Source: Magnetococcales bacterium
GTDB lineage: Bacteria > Pseudomonadota > Magnetococcia > Magnetococcales > JADGAP01
DNA: 44,859 bases
Reading direction: 5' to 3'
NCBI GenBank assembly: GCA_015231965.1
Contig: JADGAP010000007.1
Location: forward strand, 1-44,859
The notes beneath the pieces were generated by a model. It was not told the origin of the DNA, did not search any database, and worked only from the letters and a program-made list of their open reading frames with translations. Both the position numbers and the translations under genes were made by a program. Positions 7,744-17,908 of the stretch are shown in pieces (the stretch's first letter is position 1; the number at the start of each line of letters is the position of its first letter).

Positions 7744-9210
7744 TCACCGAAACGTGCTGACCGTCAAAATCACCGTGGAAGTCAGGCTGGCGGGAAAAAC
7801 GCCCCACACCAACACCAACGCAGCGCACACCGCCACCGCCACCCCACCCATCGCCCCCACGGGCATCTGAAAAGCCTCTTCCCGGGGCTGATCAAAGTAG
7901 ATCACCTTGACCACCCGAATATAGTAGAACGCGCCAATGGCCGAGAAGATCACACCCGCAATGGCCAAAGCAAGATACCCCGCCTTCACCGCCGCCATGA
8001 AGATGTAAAGCTTGCCGATAAAGCCCGCCAAGGGCGGAATGCCCGCCATCGAGAACATGAAGATGGCCATCAACAACGCCAACATCGGCCGCTTGTGACC
8101 CAACCCCTTGAAGTCCTCGATGTTGTCGCCGATCCCCTCCTTGTTCAACATGAGGATCAAACCGAAGGCCCCGATGTTCATGAAAACGTAAATGGTCAGA
8201 TAAACCAACACCCCCTGATGGCCCATGTCTCCCCCCGCCACCAAGCCAATGAGGATGTACCCCACATGACCGATGGAAGAGTAAGCCAACATGCGCTTGA
8301 GGTTACTCTGGGCGATGGCCGCAATGGCCCCCACCGCCAAGGACAACAACGCCACCAGTTGGAACACATTGCTCCAATAGGCGTGCATCGGGGCGAAGGC
8401 CTCGACGAAAACCCGGTAGAACGCGGAGAATGCCGCCACCTTGGGCATGGCCGCCATAAAGGCGGTCACGGGAGTGGGGGCACCCTCATAAACGTCGGGA
8501 GCCCACATGTGGAACGGCGCTGCCGCCACCTTGAAGCTCAACCCGGCGAGGACCAACGTCACCCCCAGATTGATCACCATGCGGGAATGCTCCAACCCCT
8601 CCCCCGCCAAAAACCGCTGAATCTCGACAAACTGGGTGGAGCCGGTGACGCCGTACAGCAGCGAAATGCCGTAAAGCAGCAGACCCGAGGCCACCGAGCC
8701 AAGGACAAAATATTTCAAGCCCGCTTCGTTGGAAAGGGCGTTGTCCCGGCGGGAAGCCGCCAACACGTAGATGGAGAGGGACATCAACTCCAGCCCCAGA
8801 TAGAGGCTGATAAAATCGCCGCTGGAAGCCATCATCATGCCGCCCAGCAGGGCGAACAGGGTGAGGACGAAAAATTCCGGGGTGTCCAGGTTATGCTGTT
8901 GCAGATAATCCCAGGAGATCATCAAGGGCAGCAGCGTCGCCAGGAGCATCAGGATCTTCATGAAGCCGGAGAAGGGGTCCACCACATACTGATTGTTGAA
9001 GGTGGAGGTGGGCCAGTGCATCCCCTCCTTCCACAGGATGATCAGACAGGTGGCCAGGGTCAGCAGGGCCAATCCCCCCACCAGCTCCCGCCGGGTCTCC
9101 GCGCTGCGCCAAGCCCCCAGCAGCAGCAGCAGCATGGCCACGATCCCGATGAGAATTTCCGGGGCCATGAGGGCGAGGTTCATATCCAGAATGGGCGCTG
9201 GCTTGGTCAC
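7744..9210 (-). CDS. nuoN: NADH-quinone oxidoreductase subunit N
   Basis: This is an antiporter-like membrane subunit of complex I, taking part in proton pumping. The 488 residues are almost wholly hydrophobic, with about 14 membrane segments. Conserved elements include LGLELMSLSIYVLA (the TM5 Glu), the Lys-bearing GLSFKVAAAPFHMWAPDVYEGAPTP-type segment and SNLKRMLAYSSIGHVGY. The start is GTG at 9210, supported by AGAGGA upstream; an ATG nine codons in has no ribosome-binding site. It is the last gene of the nuo operon, 111 bases after nuoM. Confidence 0.97.
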   Translation of the reverse strand: MTKPAPILDMNLALMAPEILIGIVAMLLLLLGAWRSAETRRELVGGLALLTLATCLIILWKEGMHWPTSTFNNQYVVDPFSGFMKILMLLATLLPLMISWDYLQQHNLDTPEFFVLTLFALLGGMMMASSGDFISLYLGLELMSLSIYVLAASRRDNALSNEAGLKYFVLGSVASGLLLYGISLLYGVTGSTQFVEIQRFLAGEGLEHSRMVINLGVTLVLAGLSFKVAAAPFHMWAPDVYEGAPTPVTAFMAAMPKVAAFSAFYRVFVEAFAPMHAYWSNVFQLVALLSLAVGAIAAIAQSNLKRMLAYSSIGHVGYILIGLVAGGDMGHQGVLVYLTIYVFMNIGAFGLILMLNKEGIGDNIEDFKGLGHKRPMLALLMAIFMFSMAGIPPLAGFIGKLYIFMAAVKAGYLALAIAGVIFSAIGAFYYIRVVKVIYFDQPREEAFQMPVGAMGGVAVAVCAALVLVWGVFPASLTSTVILTVSTFR

Positions 9211-9321
9211 AGGCGGTTCCTCTTACGGTCCAACGTCATGCGAAGGCAGGTTCCGGGTTGATTCCCCTCCCCGTCGCGGTCCTTCCTGCCCCGGCGACGG
9301 GAGGGCTCGGCGTTCGGCGGA

Positions 9322-10815
9322 TCAGTGCAAGGCCGCCGCCAGGGCACCGCCCTTGGTCACCGCCGCTTGCATCAGCAAATTTTCCACCGAGGCGTGAAAC
9401 ACCTGGAGGAAGGGATCGGGATAGAAACCGATCCAGAACACCAGGACCAACAGTGGGATGAAAATGGCAATCTCCCGCCCATTGACATCGGTGACATGAT
9501 GCTCGACGTCGGGGTTGCGAATCTCGCCAAAGACCACCTTCTTGAACATCCACAGCATGTAGGCGGCGCCCAGCACCACGCCGGTGGCGGCGATCAAGGC
9601 CACCAACTTGTTGGTGTGGAAGGCCCCCAGCAGGATGAGGAACTCCCCGATGAAGCCATTGGTGCCGGGCAATCCCACCGAAGCCATGGTGAAGACCATG
9701 AAGATCAGGGCGTAGATGGGCATTTTATGCACCAAGCCGCCAAACTTGGCGATCTCCCGGGTGTGCAGCCGGTCGTAGATCACCCCCACCAAGAGGAAGA
9801 GCGCCCCGGCGACGATGCCGTGGTTGATCATTTGCAGCAGACCGCCCTCCACCCCCTGCACATTGAAGGAGAAGAGACCGATGGTGACAAAGCCCATGTG
9901 CGACACCGACGAATAGGCGATGAGCTTTTTCAGGTCGGTCTGCATCAAAGCCACCAGGGCGGTATAGACCACCGCCACCAGCGACAGCCCGAAGATCAAG
10001 GGCAGGAAGTAGCGGGAGGCGTCGGGCAGCATGGGCAGGGAAAAGCGGATGAAACCATACGCGCCCATCTTCAACAGGATGCCGGCCAGGATCACCGAAC
10101 CGGCGGTGGGAGCCTCGACGTGGGCATCGGGCAACCAGGTGTGGACCGGCCACATGGGAACCTTCACCGCGAAGGAGGCCATGAAGGCCAGGAAGGCCCA
10201 CAATTGGAAGATCACCGGGAAGGGATAGTCCATCAACTCGGGAATGCTGAAGGTGCCCGCCTTGAAAAACATGGCCAGGATGGCGATGAGCATCAACACC
10301 GAGCCCGCCAGGGTGTAGAGGAAAAACTTGAAGGCGGCGTAAACCCGGCGCGGCCCGCCCCACACCCCGATGATCAGGAACATGGGGATGAGCATGGCCT
10401 CCCAGAAGATGTAGAAGAGCATGAAGTCGAGGGCGCAGAAGACCCCGACGACAAACGCCTCCAGGGCGAGGAAGGCCACCATGTACTCCTTCACCCGCTT
10501 TTGCACGCTCTCCCACGAGGAGAGGATGCACAACGGGGTGAGGAAGGTGGTGAGCAGCACGAAGGGCATGCTGATGCCATCCACCCCCATGCGATAGACG
10601 ATGCCGAAAGAGGGGAGCCAGGGCTTCTCCTCCAGGAACTGATAGCCCGCCGTGGTCAGGTCGAAGCCGGTGTAGAGGCGCAGACTGATGACGAAGGTCG
10701 CCAGCGAAACCCCCAGCGCCGCCCATCGGGCGATGGTGGGTCGGTCGGAGCCCACCAGCAGAATAATCGCCAGGGCACCCGCCAAAGGAAGAAATGTCAC
10801 CAGGCTCAGCAGCAT
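9322..10815 (-). CDS. nuoM: NADH-quinone oxidoreductase subunit M
   Basis: This 497-residue antiporter-like membrane subunit is one of the three proton-channel subunits of complex I. It contains FYIFWEAMLIPMFLIIG (conserved TM5 Glu), AVKVPMWPVHTWLPDAHVEAPT (TM7 Lys region) and TDLKKLIAYSSVSHMGFV. Length and topology are typical. It lies 61 bases downstream of nuoL and 111 bases upstream of nuoN. Confidence 0.97.
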   Translation of the reverse strand: MLLSLVTFLPLAGALAIILLVGSDRPTIARWAALGVSLATFVISLRLYTGFDLTTAGYQFLEEKPWLPSFGIVYRMGVDGISMPFVLLTTFLTPLCILSSWESVQKRVKEYMVAFLALEAFVVGVFCALDFMLFYIFWEAMLIPMFLIIGVWGGPRRVYAAFKFFLYTLAGSVLMLIAILAMFFKAGTFSIPELMDYPFPVIFQLWAFLAFMASFAVKVPMWPVHTWLPDAHVEAPTAGSVILAGILLKMGAYGFIRFSLPMLPDASRYFLPLIFGLSLVAVVYTALVALMQTDLKKLIAYSSVSHMGFVTIGLFSFNVQGVEGGLLQMINHGIVAGALFLLVGVIYDRLHTREIAKFGGLVHKMPIYALIFMVFTMASVGLPGTNGFIGEFLILLGAFHTNKLVALIAATGVVLGAAYMLWMFKKVVFGEIRNPDVEHHVTDVNGREIAIFIPLLVLVFWIGFYPDPFLQVFHASVENLLMQAAVTKGGALAAALH

Positions 10816-10876
10816 CGTCGTGGATTCCCGCGGTCGATGGTTGGTTCGGCCGTTGCGGCGGAAAAGCCGTCAGCGG

Positions 10877-12889
10877 TTAAACGTAGAAGGTCACCAACAC
10901 CATGACGCCGATCAACATGGCGAAGGCGTAGTGATAGATGTAGCCGGTCTGCATCCCCCGGAACCACTGGGCGATGCGCAACACCGCGGCACCCACCCCC
11001 TCCACCAGATACTTGTCGATGATGGTGGCGTCGCCGGTTTTCCACAGTCCGTCGCCGATGCACTTGGCGGGCTGGACGAAAATTTTGTCGTAGAGCTTGT
11101 CGAAATACCAGGCATTGAGCAGGAAGTTGTACAAGCTGCTCAACCGGGCGGCGATACGGGCCGGGGTGCCGGGATTTTTCACATAGAGCAGCCAGGCCAG
11201 GGTCAAACCGGCGAGAAACATGCCGAAGGGCAGCCACTTGACCACGAAGGGGACGTGGTGGGCGTTGGCCAGGGCGTCATGCCCCTCGGCCAGGGGCATG
11301 GCCGCGCCGAACCACCCCTCATGCACCAGGGGAGATCCGACCCAGCCCGCCAGCACCGCGCCGATGGCCAGCACCATGTTGGGGAAGCGGACGAACCAGC
11401 TGGGCTCGCGGACTTCGTGGGAACCATGACCGCCATGGCCGTGATCGTCATGGGCGGCGGCGGCGTGGGCGGCGGCGGCGTGGGCGTGGCCGTGATCTTC
11501 GCCGTGACCATGGTCGGCCCCCGCCTTTTGATCGTGGGGCGTGCCGTGGAAGGTCATGAAGACCAGGCGGAAGGAGTAGAAGGTGGTCATGAAGGCGGCC
11601 ATGATCCCCATGGTGAAGGCCAGCATCCCGGTGGGGGTGTGGGCGGCGTAGGCCGACTCCAGGATGGCGTCCTTGGAGAAGTAGCCAGCCAGACCGGGGA
11701 AGCCGGTGAGGGCCAGAGTGCCCACCATCATCAGGGTGTAGGTGATGGGGATCTTCTTCGCCAGACCGCCCATCTTGCGCATGTCCTGCTCATGGTGCAT
11801 GGCCATGATCACCGCCCCGGCCCCGAGGAAGAGCAGGGCCTTGAAGAAGGCGTGGGTCATCAGGTGGAACATGGAGGCGGCGTAGGCCGAAACCCCGGCG
11901 CCGAAGAACATGTAGCCCAACTGGGAGCAGGTGGAGTAGGCGATGACCTTCTTGATGTCGTTTTGCACCATGCCGATGGTAGCGGCCATGAAGGCCGTGC
12001 CCGCGCCCACCAGGGTGACCACGGCCAGGGCGGTGTCGGAAAGCTCGAACAGCGGCGAGGCGCGGCAGACCATGAAGACGCCCGCCGTCACCATGGTGGC
12101 GGCGTGGATCAGGGCGGAGACCGGGGTGGGGCCCTCCATGGCGTCGGGCAGCCAGGTGTGCAGACCCAACTGGGCCGACTTGCCCATCGCCCCGATAAAG
12201 AGCATCAGGCAGATGGCGGTGATGGTGGGAACCTGACCCCAGATGAAGTCGATGGTCTGGGGATATTGCCCGGCCTGGGCCATCTGGAACACCTCGGCGT
12301 AGTCCAGCGTGCCGAAGACCATGAAGATGGTGAAGATGCCCAGGGCGAAGCCGAAATCCCCCACCCGGTTGACCAGGAAGGCCTTGATGGCGGCGTTGCA
12401 GGCCGACTCCTTCTTGAACCAGAAGCCGATGAGCAGGTAGGAGGCCAGCCCCACCCCCTCCCAGCCGAAGAAGAGCTGGAGGAAGTTGTCGCCCAGCACC
12501 AGCATCAGCATGGCGAAGGTGAAGAGGGAGAGGTAGCTGAAGAATCGCGGATTGTGGGGATCTTCCTCCATGTAGCCGATGGAGTAGATGTGGATCAGGG
12601 TGGCGATGGGGGCGACCACGACGAGCATCACCGCCGTGATTTTATCGATGTAGATGGCGAAGTTGACGGCGAAATCACCGGAGATGATCCACTTGAACAG
12701 CACCTCGTGGATCACCGGTCCGCCCTGCACCGCCACCTGCCAGAAGGCCTGGATGGCCAGCAGCGAGGCCCCGATCATGCAGAGGATGGTCGCCAGTTGG
12801 CTCAACCGGACGCCGATCAGGCGGCCCAGCAGTCCGGCGGTCAACGACCCCAGCAGAGGGAGCAGGGGGATGTAGGCGTATTGGCTCAT
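10877..12889 (-). CDS. nuoL: NADH-quinone oxidoreductase subunit L, with His-rich loop
   Basis: This is the 670-residue distal antiporter-like subunit with the long lateral amphipathic C-terminal helix. Family segments include LFFGWEGVGLASYLLIGFW, AQLGLHTWLPDAMEGPTPVS and NDIKKVIAYSTCSQLGYM. Between about residues 451 and 492 (nucleotides 11412-11540) there is a polar loop of His, Gly, Ala and Asp with roughly 12 histidines, in the stretch after the TFHGT motif. NuoL proteins often vary here, but the His density is notable. GGAAG precedes the ATG. Confidence 0.97.
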   Translation of the reverse strand: MSQYAYIPLLPLLGSLTAGLLGRLIGVRLSQLATILCMIGASLLAIQAFWQVAVQGGPVIHEVLFKWIISGDFAVNFAIYIDKITAVMLVVVAPIATLIHIYSIGYMEEDPHNPRFFSYLSLFTFAMLMLVLGDNFLQLFFGWEGVGLASYLLIGFWFKKESACNAAIKAFLVNRVGDFGFALGIFTIFMVFGTLDYAEVFQMAQAGQYPQTIDFIWGQVPTITAICLMLFIGAMGKSAQLGLHTWLPDAMEGPTPVSALIHAATMVTAGVFMVCRASPLFELSDTALAVVTLVGAGTAFMAATIGMVQNDIKKVIAYSTCSQLGYMFFGAGVSAYAASMFHLMTHAFFKALLFLGAGAVIMAMHHEQDMRKMGGLAKKIPITYTLMMVGTLALTGFPGLAGYFSKDAILESAYAAHTPTGMLAFTMGIMAAFMTTFYSFRLVFMTFHGTPHDQKAGADHGHGEDHGHAHAAAAHAAAAHDDHGHGGHGSHEVREPSWFVRFPNMVLAIGAVLAGWVGSPLVHEGWFGAAMPLAEGHDALANAHHVPFVVKWLPFGMFLAGLTLAWLLYVKNPGTPARIAARLSSLYNFLLNAWYFDKLYDKIFVQPAKCIGDGLWKTGDATIIDKYLVEGVGAAVLRIAQWFRGMQTGYIYHYAFAMLIGVMVLVTFYV

Positions 12890-12968
12890 GGCGGCTTCCG
12901 TGATGCGTCCGTTTTTAGCTTTCGTCAGGCGTCGAATGCGCTGGGCCGTGGTGCGGCGACCAGGGCCG

Positions 12969-13277
12969 TCATCCCTTCAATTGATCGATCTCTTCCACGT
13001 TGATGGTGGCCCGGTTGCGGAAGAAGGTGACGACGATGGCCAGCCCGATGGCCGCCTCCGCCGCTGCCACGGTCAGCACGAAAAAGGTGAAAATCTGCCC
13101 CAGCACGTCCCCATGATGGGCGGAGAAGGCCACCAGGTTGACGTTCACCGCCAGGAGCATCAACTCGATGCTCATCAGGATGGTGATGACGTTCTTGCGG
13201 TTGAGAAAGATGCCGAAGACGCCGATGGTGAACAAAATGGCGCTGACGGTCAGGTAGTGATGCAGGGTCGGGGTCAT
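12969..13277 (-). CDS. nuoK: NADH-quinone oxidoreductase subunit K
   Basis: This 102-residue protein with three membrane helices is a complex I core subunit. Both conserved membrane glutamates are visible, one in [12 protein letters not shown] and one in [12 protein letters not shown]; they belong to the central hydrophilic proton pathway. Length is typical. It sits between nuoJ (36-base gap) and nuoL (79-base gap). Confidence 0.97.
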   Translation of the reverse strand: MTPTLHHYLTVSAILFTIGVFGIFLNRKNVITILMSIELMLLAVNVNLVAFSAHHGDVLGQIFTFFVLTVAAAEAAIGLAIVVTFFRNRATINVEEIDQLKG

Positions 13278-13313
13278 GGCGTCTTCTCGTTCGTCCGTTG
13301 GGCTGTCGCCGGA

Positions 13314-13928
13314 TCAAGCCCCTTGACCGGGGGCGACCTCTTTCAATTCCACCGCCTCGTCGCGGCGACGGGCAATCTGCTCGCACACCTTTTGCCGCCG
13401 GATATCCCGGCGCACCCGCTGGGTCAGACCGATGGCCCCGATCATGGCCACCAACAGGATCAGCGAGGCGGCCTCGAAGGGGTAGAGATACTGGGTGTAG
13501 AGAACCTTGCCGATGGCCATGGTGTTGCTCACCGGAACCGCCGCCGCATGGGCCGCCCCCTCGCCGGGATGGATGCCGGCCATGATCACCACCAACTCCA
13601 CCAGGATGGCGAAACCCACCGCCAACCCCATGGGCAGGTGATCGGCCGCGCCCTGTCGCAAGGTGTCGAAGTCCACATCGAGGAGCATGACCACGAAGAG
13701 GAAGAGCATGGCCACGGCACCCATGTAGACCATCACCAGCACGGCGGCCATGAACTCTGCCCCCAGCAGCACGAAGAGCCCCGCCGTGGAGAAGAAGGTC
13801 AGCACCAGGCTCAGCACCGAATGGACCGGATTGCGCGCCGCCACCACCAGCACCGCCCCCAGCACCGCCATTCCGGCGAAGAGGTAGAAGGCGAAGGACT
13901 GCACCAGAGATGCCACAGATGCCATCAT
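13314..13928 (-). CDS. nuoJ: NADH-quinone oxidoreductase subunit J
   Basis: This 204-residue membrane subunit of complex I has five predicted helices. The typical VYMGAVAMLFLFVVMLL segment (TM3, with its pi-bulge in solved structures) is present. The start is one of two adjacent ATG codons at 13928/13925, with GGGGAG nine bases before the first; the frame stays open far upstream, but that part lies inside nuoI on the same strand and is a shadow. The C-terminal tail is hydrophilic (RRRDEAVELKEV). Confidence 0.95.
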   Translation of the reverse strand: MMASVASLVQSFAFYLFAGMAVLGAVLVVAARNPVHSVLSLVLTFFSTAGLFVLLGAEFMAAVLVMVYMGAVAMLFLFVVMLLDVDFDTLRQGAADHLPMGLAVGFAILVELVVIMAGIHPGEGAAHAAAVPVSNTMAIGKVLYTQYLYPFEAASLILLVAMIGAIGLTQRVRRDIRRQKVCEQIARRRDEAVELKEVAPGQGA

Positions 13929-13950
13929 CGATTGATTCTCCCCCGTCCGG

Positions 13951-14448
13951 TCAGCGGTATTTGGCGTCCGCCGCCAGATTGGCGTCCAGTTGGCTCTTCC
14001 ACTTGTCACCGTTGCCCAGCAGCCGGGCCTTGTCCGAGAGCAGCCCTTCCCGGGTTTCGGCGTAGAACTCAAAATTTTGCGACATGACGATGGCATCCAC
14101 CGGACAGGCCTCCTGGCAGAAGCCGCAGAAGATGCACTTGCTGTTGTCGATGTCGTAGACCTTGGTCTTGCGCTGCTGGCCTTGGCTCTTGGGGTCGATC
14201 TCGATAAAGATCGCCTGGGCCGGGCAGACCGCCTCGCACAATTTGCAGGCGATGCACCGCTCCTGGCCGTTGTCATAGCGGCGCAGGGCGTGCTCCCCCC
14301 GAAAGCGCGGCGACAGCGGGGTCCGCTCCTCGGGATAGCGGATGGTGATCTTGGGCTTGAACAGGTACTTCAGCGTCACCCCCAACCCCGCGAAGAGTTC
14401 CTTCAGGGTGAAGCTGGCGATCAAGTCCTTGACGGTCGATTGGCTCAT
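13951..14448 (-). CDS. nuoI: NADH-quinone oxidoreductase subunit I (2x[4Fe-4S])
   Basis: This 165-residue peripheral-arm subunit carries clusters N6a and N6b. Two full ferredoxin motifs are present: [12 protein letters not shown] and [12 protein letters not shown]. It passes electrons from NuoG toward NuoB. I use the ATG at 14448 (MSQSTVKDL); an open frame extends 31 codons upstream but overlaps nuoH. Gaps are 14 bases from nuoH and 22 to nuoJ. Confidence 0.97.
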   Translation of the reverse strand: MSQSTVKDLIASFTLKELFAGLGVTLKYLFKPKITIRYPEERTPLSPRFRGEHALRRYDNGQERCIACKLCEAVCPAQAIFIEIDPKSQGQQRKTKVYDIDNSKCIFCGFCQEACPVDAIVMSQNFEFYAETREGLLSDKARLLGNGDKWKSQLDANLAADAKYR

Positions 14449-14462
14449 GGTCGTCTTATCCC

Positions 14463-15491
14463 TTACGCCTTGCCCAGCAGGTGCAGGGCCGCCCCGGTCA
14501 AAAAGATCCACAACAGCGAGAAGGGCAGAAAAACCTTCCAACCCAGACGCATCAACTGGTCATAGCGATAGCGGGGGAAGGTGGCCCGAATCCAGAGGAA
14601 GACGAAGAGCAGGAACCCGGTCTTGAGGGCCAGCCAGAAGATCCCCGGGATGAACGACAGGAAGGGCAGCGGCGGCAGCCATCCCCCGAGGAAGAGGATG
14701 CTCCCCATGGTGGAGACCAGGATCATGTTGGCGTACTCGCCCATGAAGAACATCCCGAAGGTCATGGCCGAGTATTCCGTGTTGAACCCGGAAACCAGTT
14801 CGGATTCCGCTTCCGGCAGATCGAAGGGGGCGCGATTGGTCTCCGCCACCACCGAAATGAAATAGATGAAGAACATGGGGAAGAGGGGCACCACGTTCCA
14901 CAGGTCGGTCTGGGAAAGCACGATCTCCTTGAGATTGAGGCTGCCCGCCAGCATCACCACCGGGATGATGGTGAAGCCCATGGAGACCTCGTAGGAGATC
15001 ATCTGGGAGGCGGAGCGCACCGAGCCCAGGAAGGAGTAGCGGGCGTTGGAGGCCCACCCCGACATCAGGATGCCGTAGGCCCCCATGGAAGAGATGGCCA
15101 GGACGTACAGCACGCCGACGTTGATATCCGCCAGCACCAGCTCCGGTGAGAAGGGGATCACCGCCCAGCCCAACAGCGCCGGGATGAAGGTCAGCGCCGG
15201 GGCGAGGATGAAGACCAGCTTTTCCGACTTGCTGGGGATCAAGGTCTCCTTGAAGAAGAGCTTGACGGCGTCGGCCAGGGGTTGCAGCAGCCCCAGGGGG
15301 CCGACCCGGTTGGGCCCCATGCGGATCTGCATCCAGCCGATGATTTTGCGCTCGGCCAGGGTGAGGTAGGTGACGCAGAACATCACGATGCCCAGGAGGA
15401 TGGCGATCTTGACCACCGTCCAGACCCCGGGCCAGACGAATCCGAAGAGTCCGCCGCCCAATTCGTGGACCACGCGCAGGATGTCGTTCAT
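14463..15491 (-). CDS. nuoH: NADH-quinone oxidoreductase subunit H
   Basis: This 342-residue membrane subunit forms the quinone-binding chamber at the junction with the peripheral arm. Conserved stretches include [39 protein letters not shown] and [19 protein letters not shown], with the glutamates of the E-channel. It starts four bases after the nuoG stop. Confidence 0.97.
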   Translation of the reverse strand: MNDILRVVHELGGGLFGFVWPGVWTVVKIAILLGIVMFCVTYLTLAERKIIGWMQIRMGPNRVGPLGLLQPLADAVKLFFKETLIPSKSEKLVFILAPALTFIPALLGWAVIPFSPELVLADINVGVLYVLAISSMGAYGILMSGWASNARYSFLGSVRSASQMISYEVSMGFTIIPVVMLAGSLNLKEIVLSQTDLWNVVPLFPMFFIYFISVVAETNRAPFDLPEAESELVSGFNTEYSAMTFGMFFMGEYANMILVSTMGSILFLGGWLPPLPFLSFIPGIFWLALKTGFLLFVFLWIRATFPRYRYDQLMRLGWKVFLPFSLLWIFLTGAALHLLGKA

Positions 15492-15495
15492 TGGC

Positions 15496-17892
15496 TCACA
15501 ATCCCACCAGGCTCACGGCCGGAAAGCCGCCATTGAGTTCGATCAACTCCTGCGCCAGGGCCTTTTCGTAGCCGCAACCGGCGAAGAGCGTCCCTTCCGG
15601 AATCAGCGGATCCAGGGCCGCCACCCCTTCCAGGGTGCGGTCGCCCTGCACCACCCGCACCCGTTGACCGTGGGCCACCCCCATTTTGGTCGCCTCGGCG
15701 GGGTTGAGCCGCAGATGGGGGCCGGGGTCCAGTCGATTCAAGGTGGCGGAACGGCGCGCCACTCCATCCCCCTGATAGAAGGGATGCTCCCCCACCAGGG
15801 TCAAGCCGACGTGGGGTTTTTCCGCCGGTCCGCCCAGGGGCAGGCCGATGGTCACCGGGCTGTGGTCGCAGGGGTCGGCCATCTCGCCACCGTCGAGGGC
15901 GGAGAGCTGGTAGCGATGGTCGGCGGCGGCCATGGCTTGACGCAACGCCTCCACGGTGTTGTAGGGCAGGGGCTGGGCGAATCGGTCGGAGAGGGCGCGC
16001 AGAATGCGCCAATCCTCCTTGGCCTCGACGGGTCCATCCACCGCCTTGCGGCTCACCTGCACTCGCCCCTCGGCGTTGGTCAGGCAGACCTCTTTTTCGC
16101 TGATCGCCAGACCGGGGAGAACCACTGTCGCCAAGTCGGCGGCGGGGGTGCGATGGCTGCCCAGGTAGATCACCTTGGCTTTTTTCATCGCCTCCCGGGC
16201 CAGATTGGCATCCACCCCGTCCAGCAGTGGATCGCACCCCAGGAGGAACAGCACCTTGATCTCGCCGGAGGCAGCCGCCTTGAGTATTTTCCCGGCGTCA
16301 TGGCCGCTCTTCTCCAGCTTGGCGTAGCCCGGTCCGCGGTGGGGAACCACCCCCAGGTCTTGCGCCGCCGCCGCGTTGGCCCGGCTGCTCACCCGGTTGA
16401 AGCCGTTCCACTGCCCCCCCAGGGCGTTGCATTCGTCCAGCAGGGCCGCCGCCAAACGGCGCAGCCGTTCCGCCGAGGGGTGCTGAATGGCGTAATCCCC
16501 GAGGATCACCGCCGGACGCTTGGCCTTGTGCAGCGCCGCCGCCAACCGCCCCGCGTCGCCGGTTCCGCCGCCGCCGTGCTTGAGAAACTCCAGGGTAAGA
16601 TCGAGAAAATCGATCTCGGCACCGGGGCGAAGGACCATCTCCCGCAGTCCGGGGAGGTTGTGCTTGAGCTTGCGGGGGTTGACCGAGATCACCGTCGCCC
16701 CGTTGAGCGCCGCCTTGCGCACCCGCAGGTTGAGCAGCGGGGTTTCGTGGCGGGGGTCGCAGCCCACCAGCACGATGAGATCCGCCGTCGGCAGCTTGAC
16801 CAGGGGGGTGTTCATCAGCAGATCGGCCCGGGTCAGGGGGATCGCGTCGCCGCTGAAATCCCGTTGCCGGAGGCGATGATCGACGTGGGGCGTCCCCACC
16901 CCGCGACGCAGCAGATCCTGGAAGGCGAACAACTCTTCCGCCCCTTGATCATCCCCCGCCAGCCCCGCCGTCTCTTCCGGCTTGACCCCCTTGAGCAGTT
17001 CGGCGGCGCGGTCCAGCGCCTCCTGCCAGTTCACCGGGGTGGGGTTGAGTTGGTTCCGCCGCACCGTGGGATCCCGCAGCCGCTCCACCGCCAGGCCGTC
17101 GTAGGAGAAACGTCCCTTGTCGCAGAGCCACACCTCGTTGATGGCGTCGCAGGAGCTGGCCATCACCCGCTTGACCTGCCCGCCCAAGTGATCCCGCCGC
17201 AGATGGCAACCCACCGCGCAGTGACCGCAGATTCCCTCCGTCCGCTTCAGTTCCCAGCCTCGGGCCTGATAGTGGAACGGCTTGAGATTCAACGCCCCCA
17301 CCGGGCACAACTCGGCCATGTTGCCGGCCATCTCGGAGGAGAGGGTTTTTTCGACGAAGGGGCCCACCGCCATGTGGTCGCCGCGATAGACCGCCCCCAT
17401 CTCCTCCACCCCGGCAATTTCCGTCGAATAACGGATGCAGCGGGTGCAGTGGATGCAGCGGTTCATCACCGTTTCGATCAGCGGCCCCAGATCCTTGTCC
17501 GGAACCTGCCGCTTGGTTTCGCAGAAGCGGGAGCGGTCCGGGCCATATTTCATGGCCAGATCCTGCAGGTCGCACTCGCCGCCCTGGTCGCAGACCGGGC
17601 AGTCCAGGGGGTGGTTGATGAGGAGAAACTCCATCACCCCCTTGCGGGCGTCCAGGGCCATGGGGCTTTGGGTTTTCACCACCATCCCATCGCCCACCGG
17701 CATGGCGCAGGCCACCACCGGCTTGGGCATTTTTTCCACCTCCACCATGCACATGCGGCAGTTGCCCGCCACCGGCAGTTTGGGGTGCCAACAAAAGTGG
17801 GGAATGGAGATCCCGAGCTTGCGGGCGGCTTCCATGATGGAAGTACCCGGTTTGACGTCGATCTCCTTGCCATCGATGATCAGCGTGGGCAT
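15496..17892 (-). CDS. nuoG: NADH-quinone oxidoreductase subunit G
   Basis: The 798-residue Fe-S subunit of the peripheral arm has an N-terminal plant-type ferredoxin domain ([15 protein letters not shown], then a further Cys in VVACAMP). A His/Cys [4Fe-4S] region follows ([18 protein letters not shown]), then a second ferredoxin-like set ([10 protein letters not shown]), and a molybdopterin-oxidoreductase-like domain to the end. A CGHCAVGC motif near residue 222 suggests the extra N7 cluster is kept. GAGGAG precedes the ATG, and the gap from nuoF is 16 bases. Confidence 0.97.
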   Translation of the reverse strand: MPTLIIDGKEIDVKPGTSIMEAARKLGISIPHFCWHPKLPVAGNCRMCMVEVEKMPKPVVACAMPVGDGMVVKTQSPMALDARKGVMEFLLINHPLDCPVCDQGGECDLQDLAMKYGPDRSRFCETKRQVPDKDLGPLIETVMNRCIHCTRCIRYSTEIAGVEEMGAVYRGDHMAVGPFVEKTLSSEMAGNMAELCPVGALNLKPFHYQARGWELKRTEGICGHCAVGCHLRRDHLGGQVKRVMASSCDAINEVWLCDKGRFSYDGLAVERLRDPTVRRNQLNPTPVNWQEALDRAAELLKGVKPEETAGLAGDDQGAEELFAFQDLLRRGVGTPHVDHRLRQRDFSGDAIPLTRADLLMNTPLVKLPTADLIVLVGCDPRHETPLLNLRVRKAALNGATVISVNPRKLKHNLPGLREMVLRPGAEIDFLDLTLEFLKHGGGGTGDAGRLAAALHKAKRPAVILGDYAIQHPSAERLRRLAAALLDECNALGGQWNGFNRVSSRANAAAAQDLGVVPHRGPGYAKLEKSGHDAGKILKAAASGEIKVLFLLGCDPLLDGVDANLAREAMKKAKVIYLGSHRTPAADLATVVLPGLAISEKEVCLTNAEGRVQVSRKAVDGPVEAKEDWRILRALSDRFAQPLPYNTVEALRQAMAAADHRYQLSALDGGEMADPCDHSPVTIGLPLGGPAEKPHVGLTLVGEHPFYQGDGVARRSATLNRLDPGPHLRLNPAEATKMGVAHGQRVRVVQGDRTLEGVAALDPLIPEGTLFAGCGYEKALAQELIELNGGFPAVSLVGL

Positions 17893-17908
17893 GGGTCGAT
17901 CTCGCTCC

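Noticed and set aside
7654-12889. Very long plus-strand frames opposite nuoN, nuoM and nuoL
   Set aside because: They are shadows of the nuo genes; their Gln-, His-, Asp- and Gly-rich translations are typical of antisense frames opposite membrane-protein genes.
13928-14276. N-terminal extension of nuoJ
   Set aside because: The frame is open to 14276 only because it lies in nuoI; the ATG at 13928 has GGGGAG at proper spacing and gives the normal NuoJ length.
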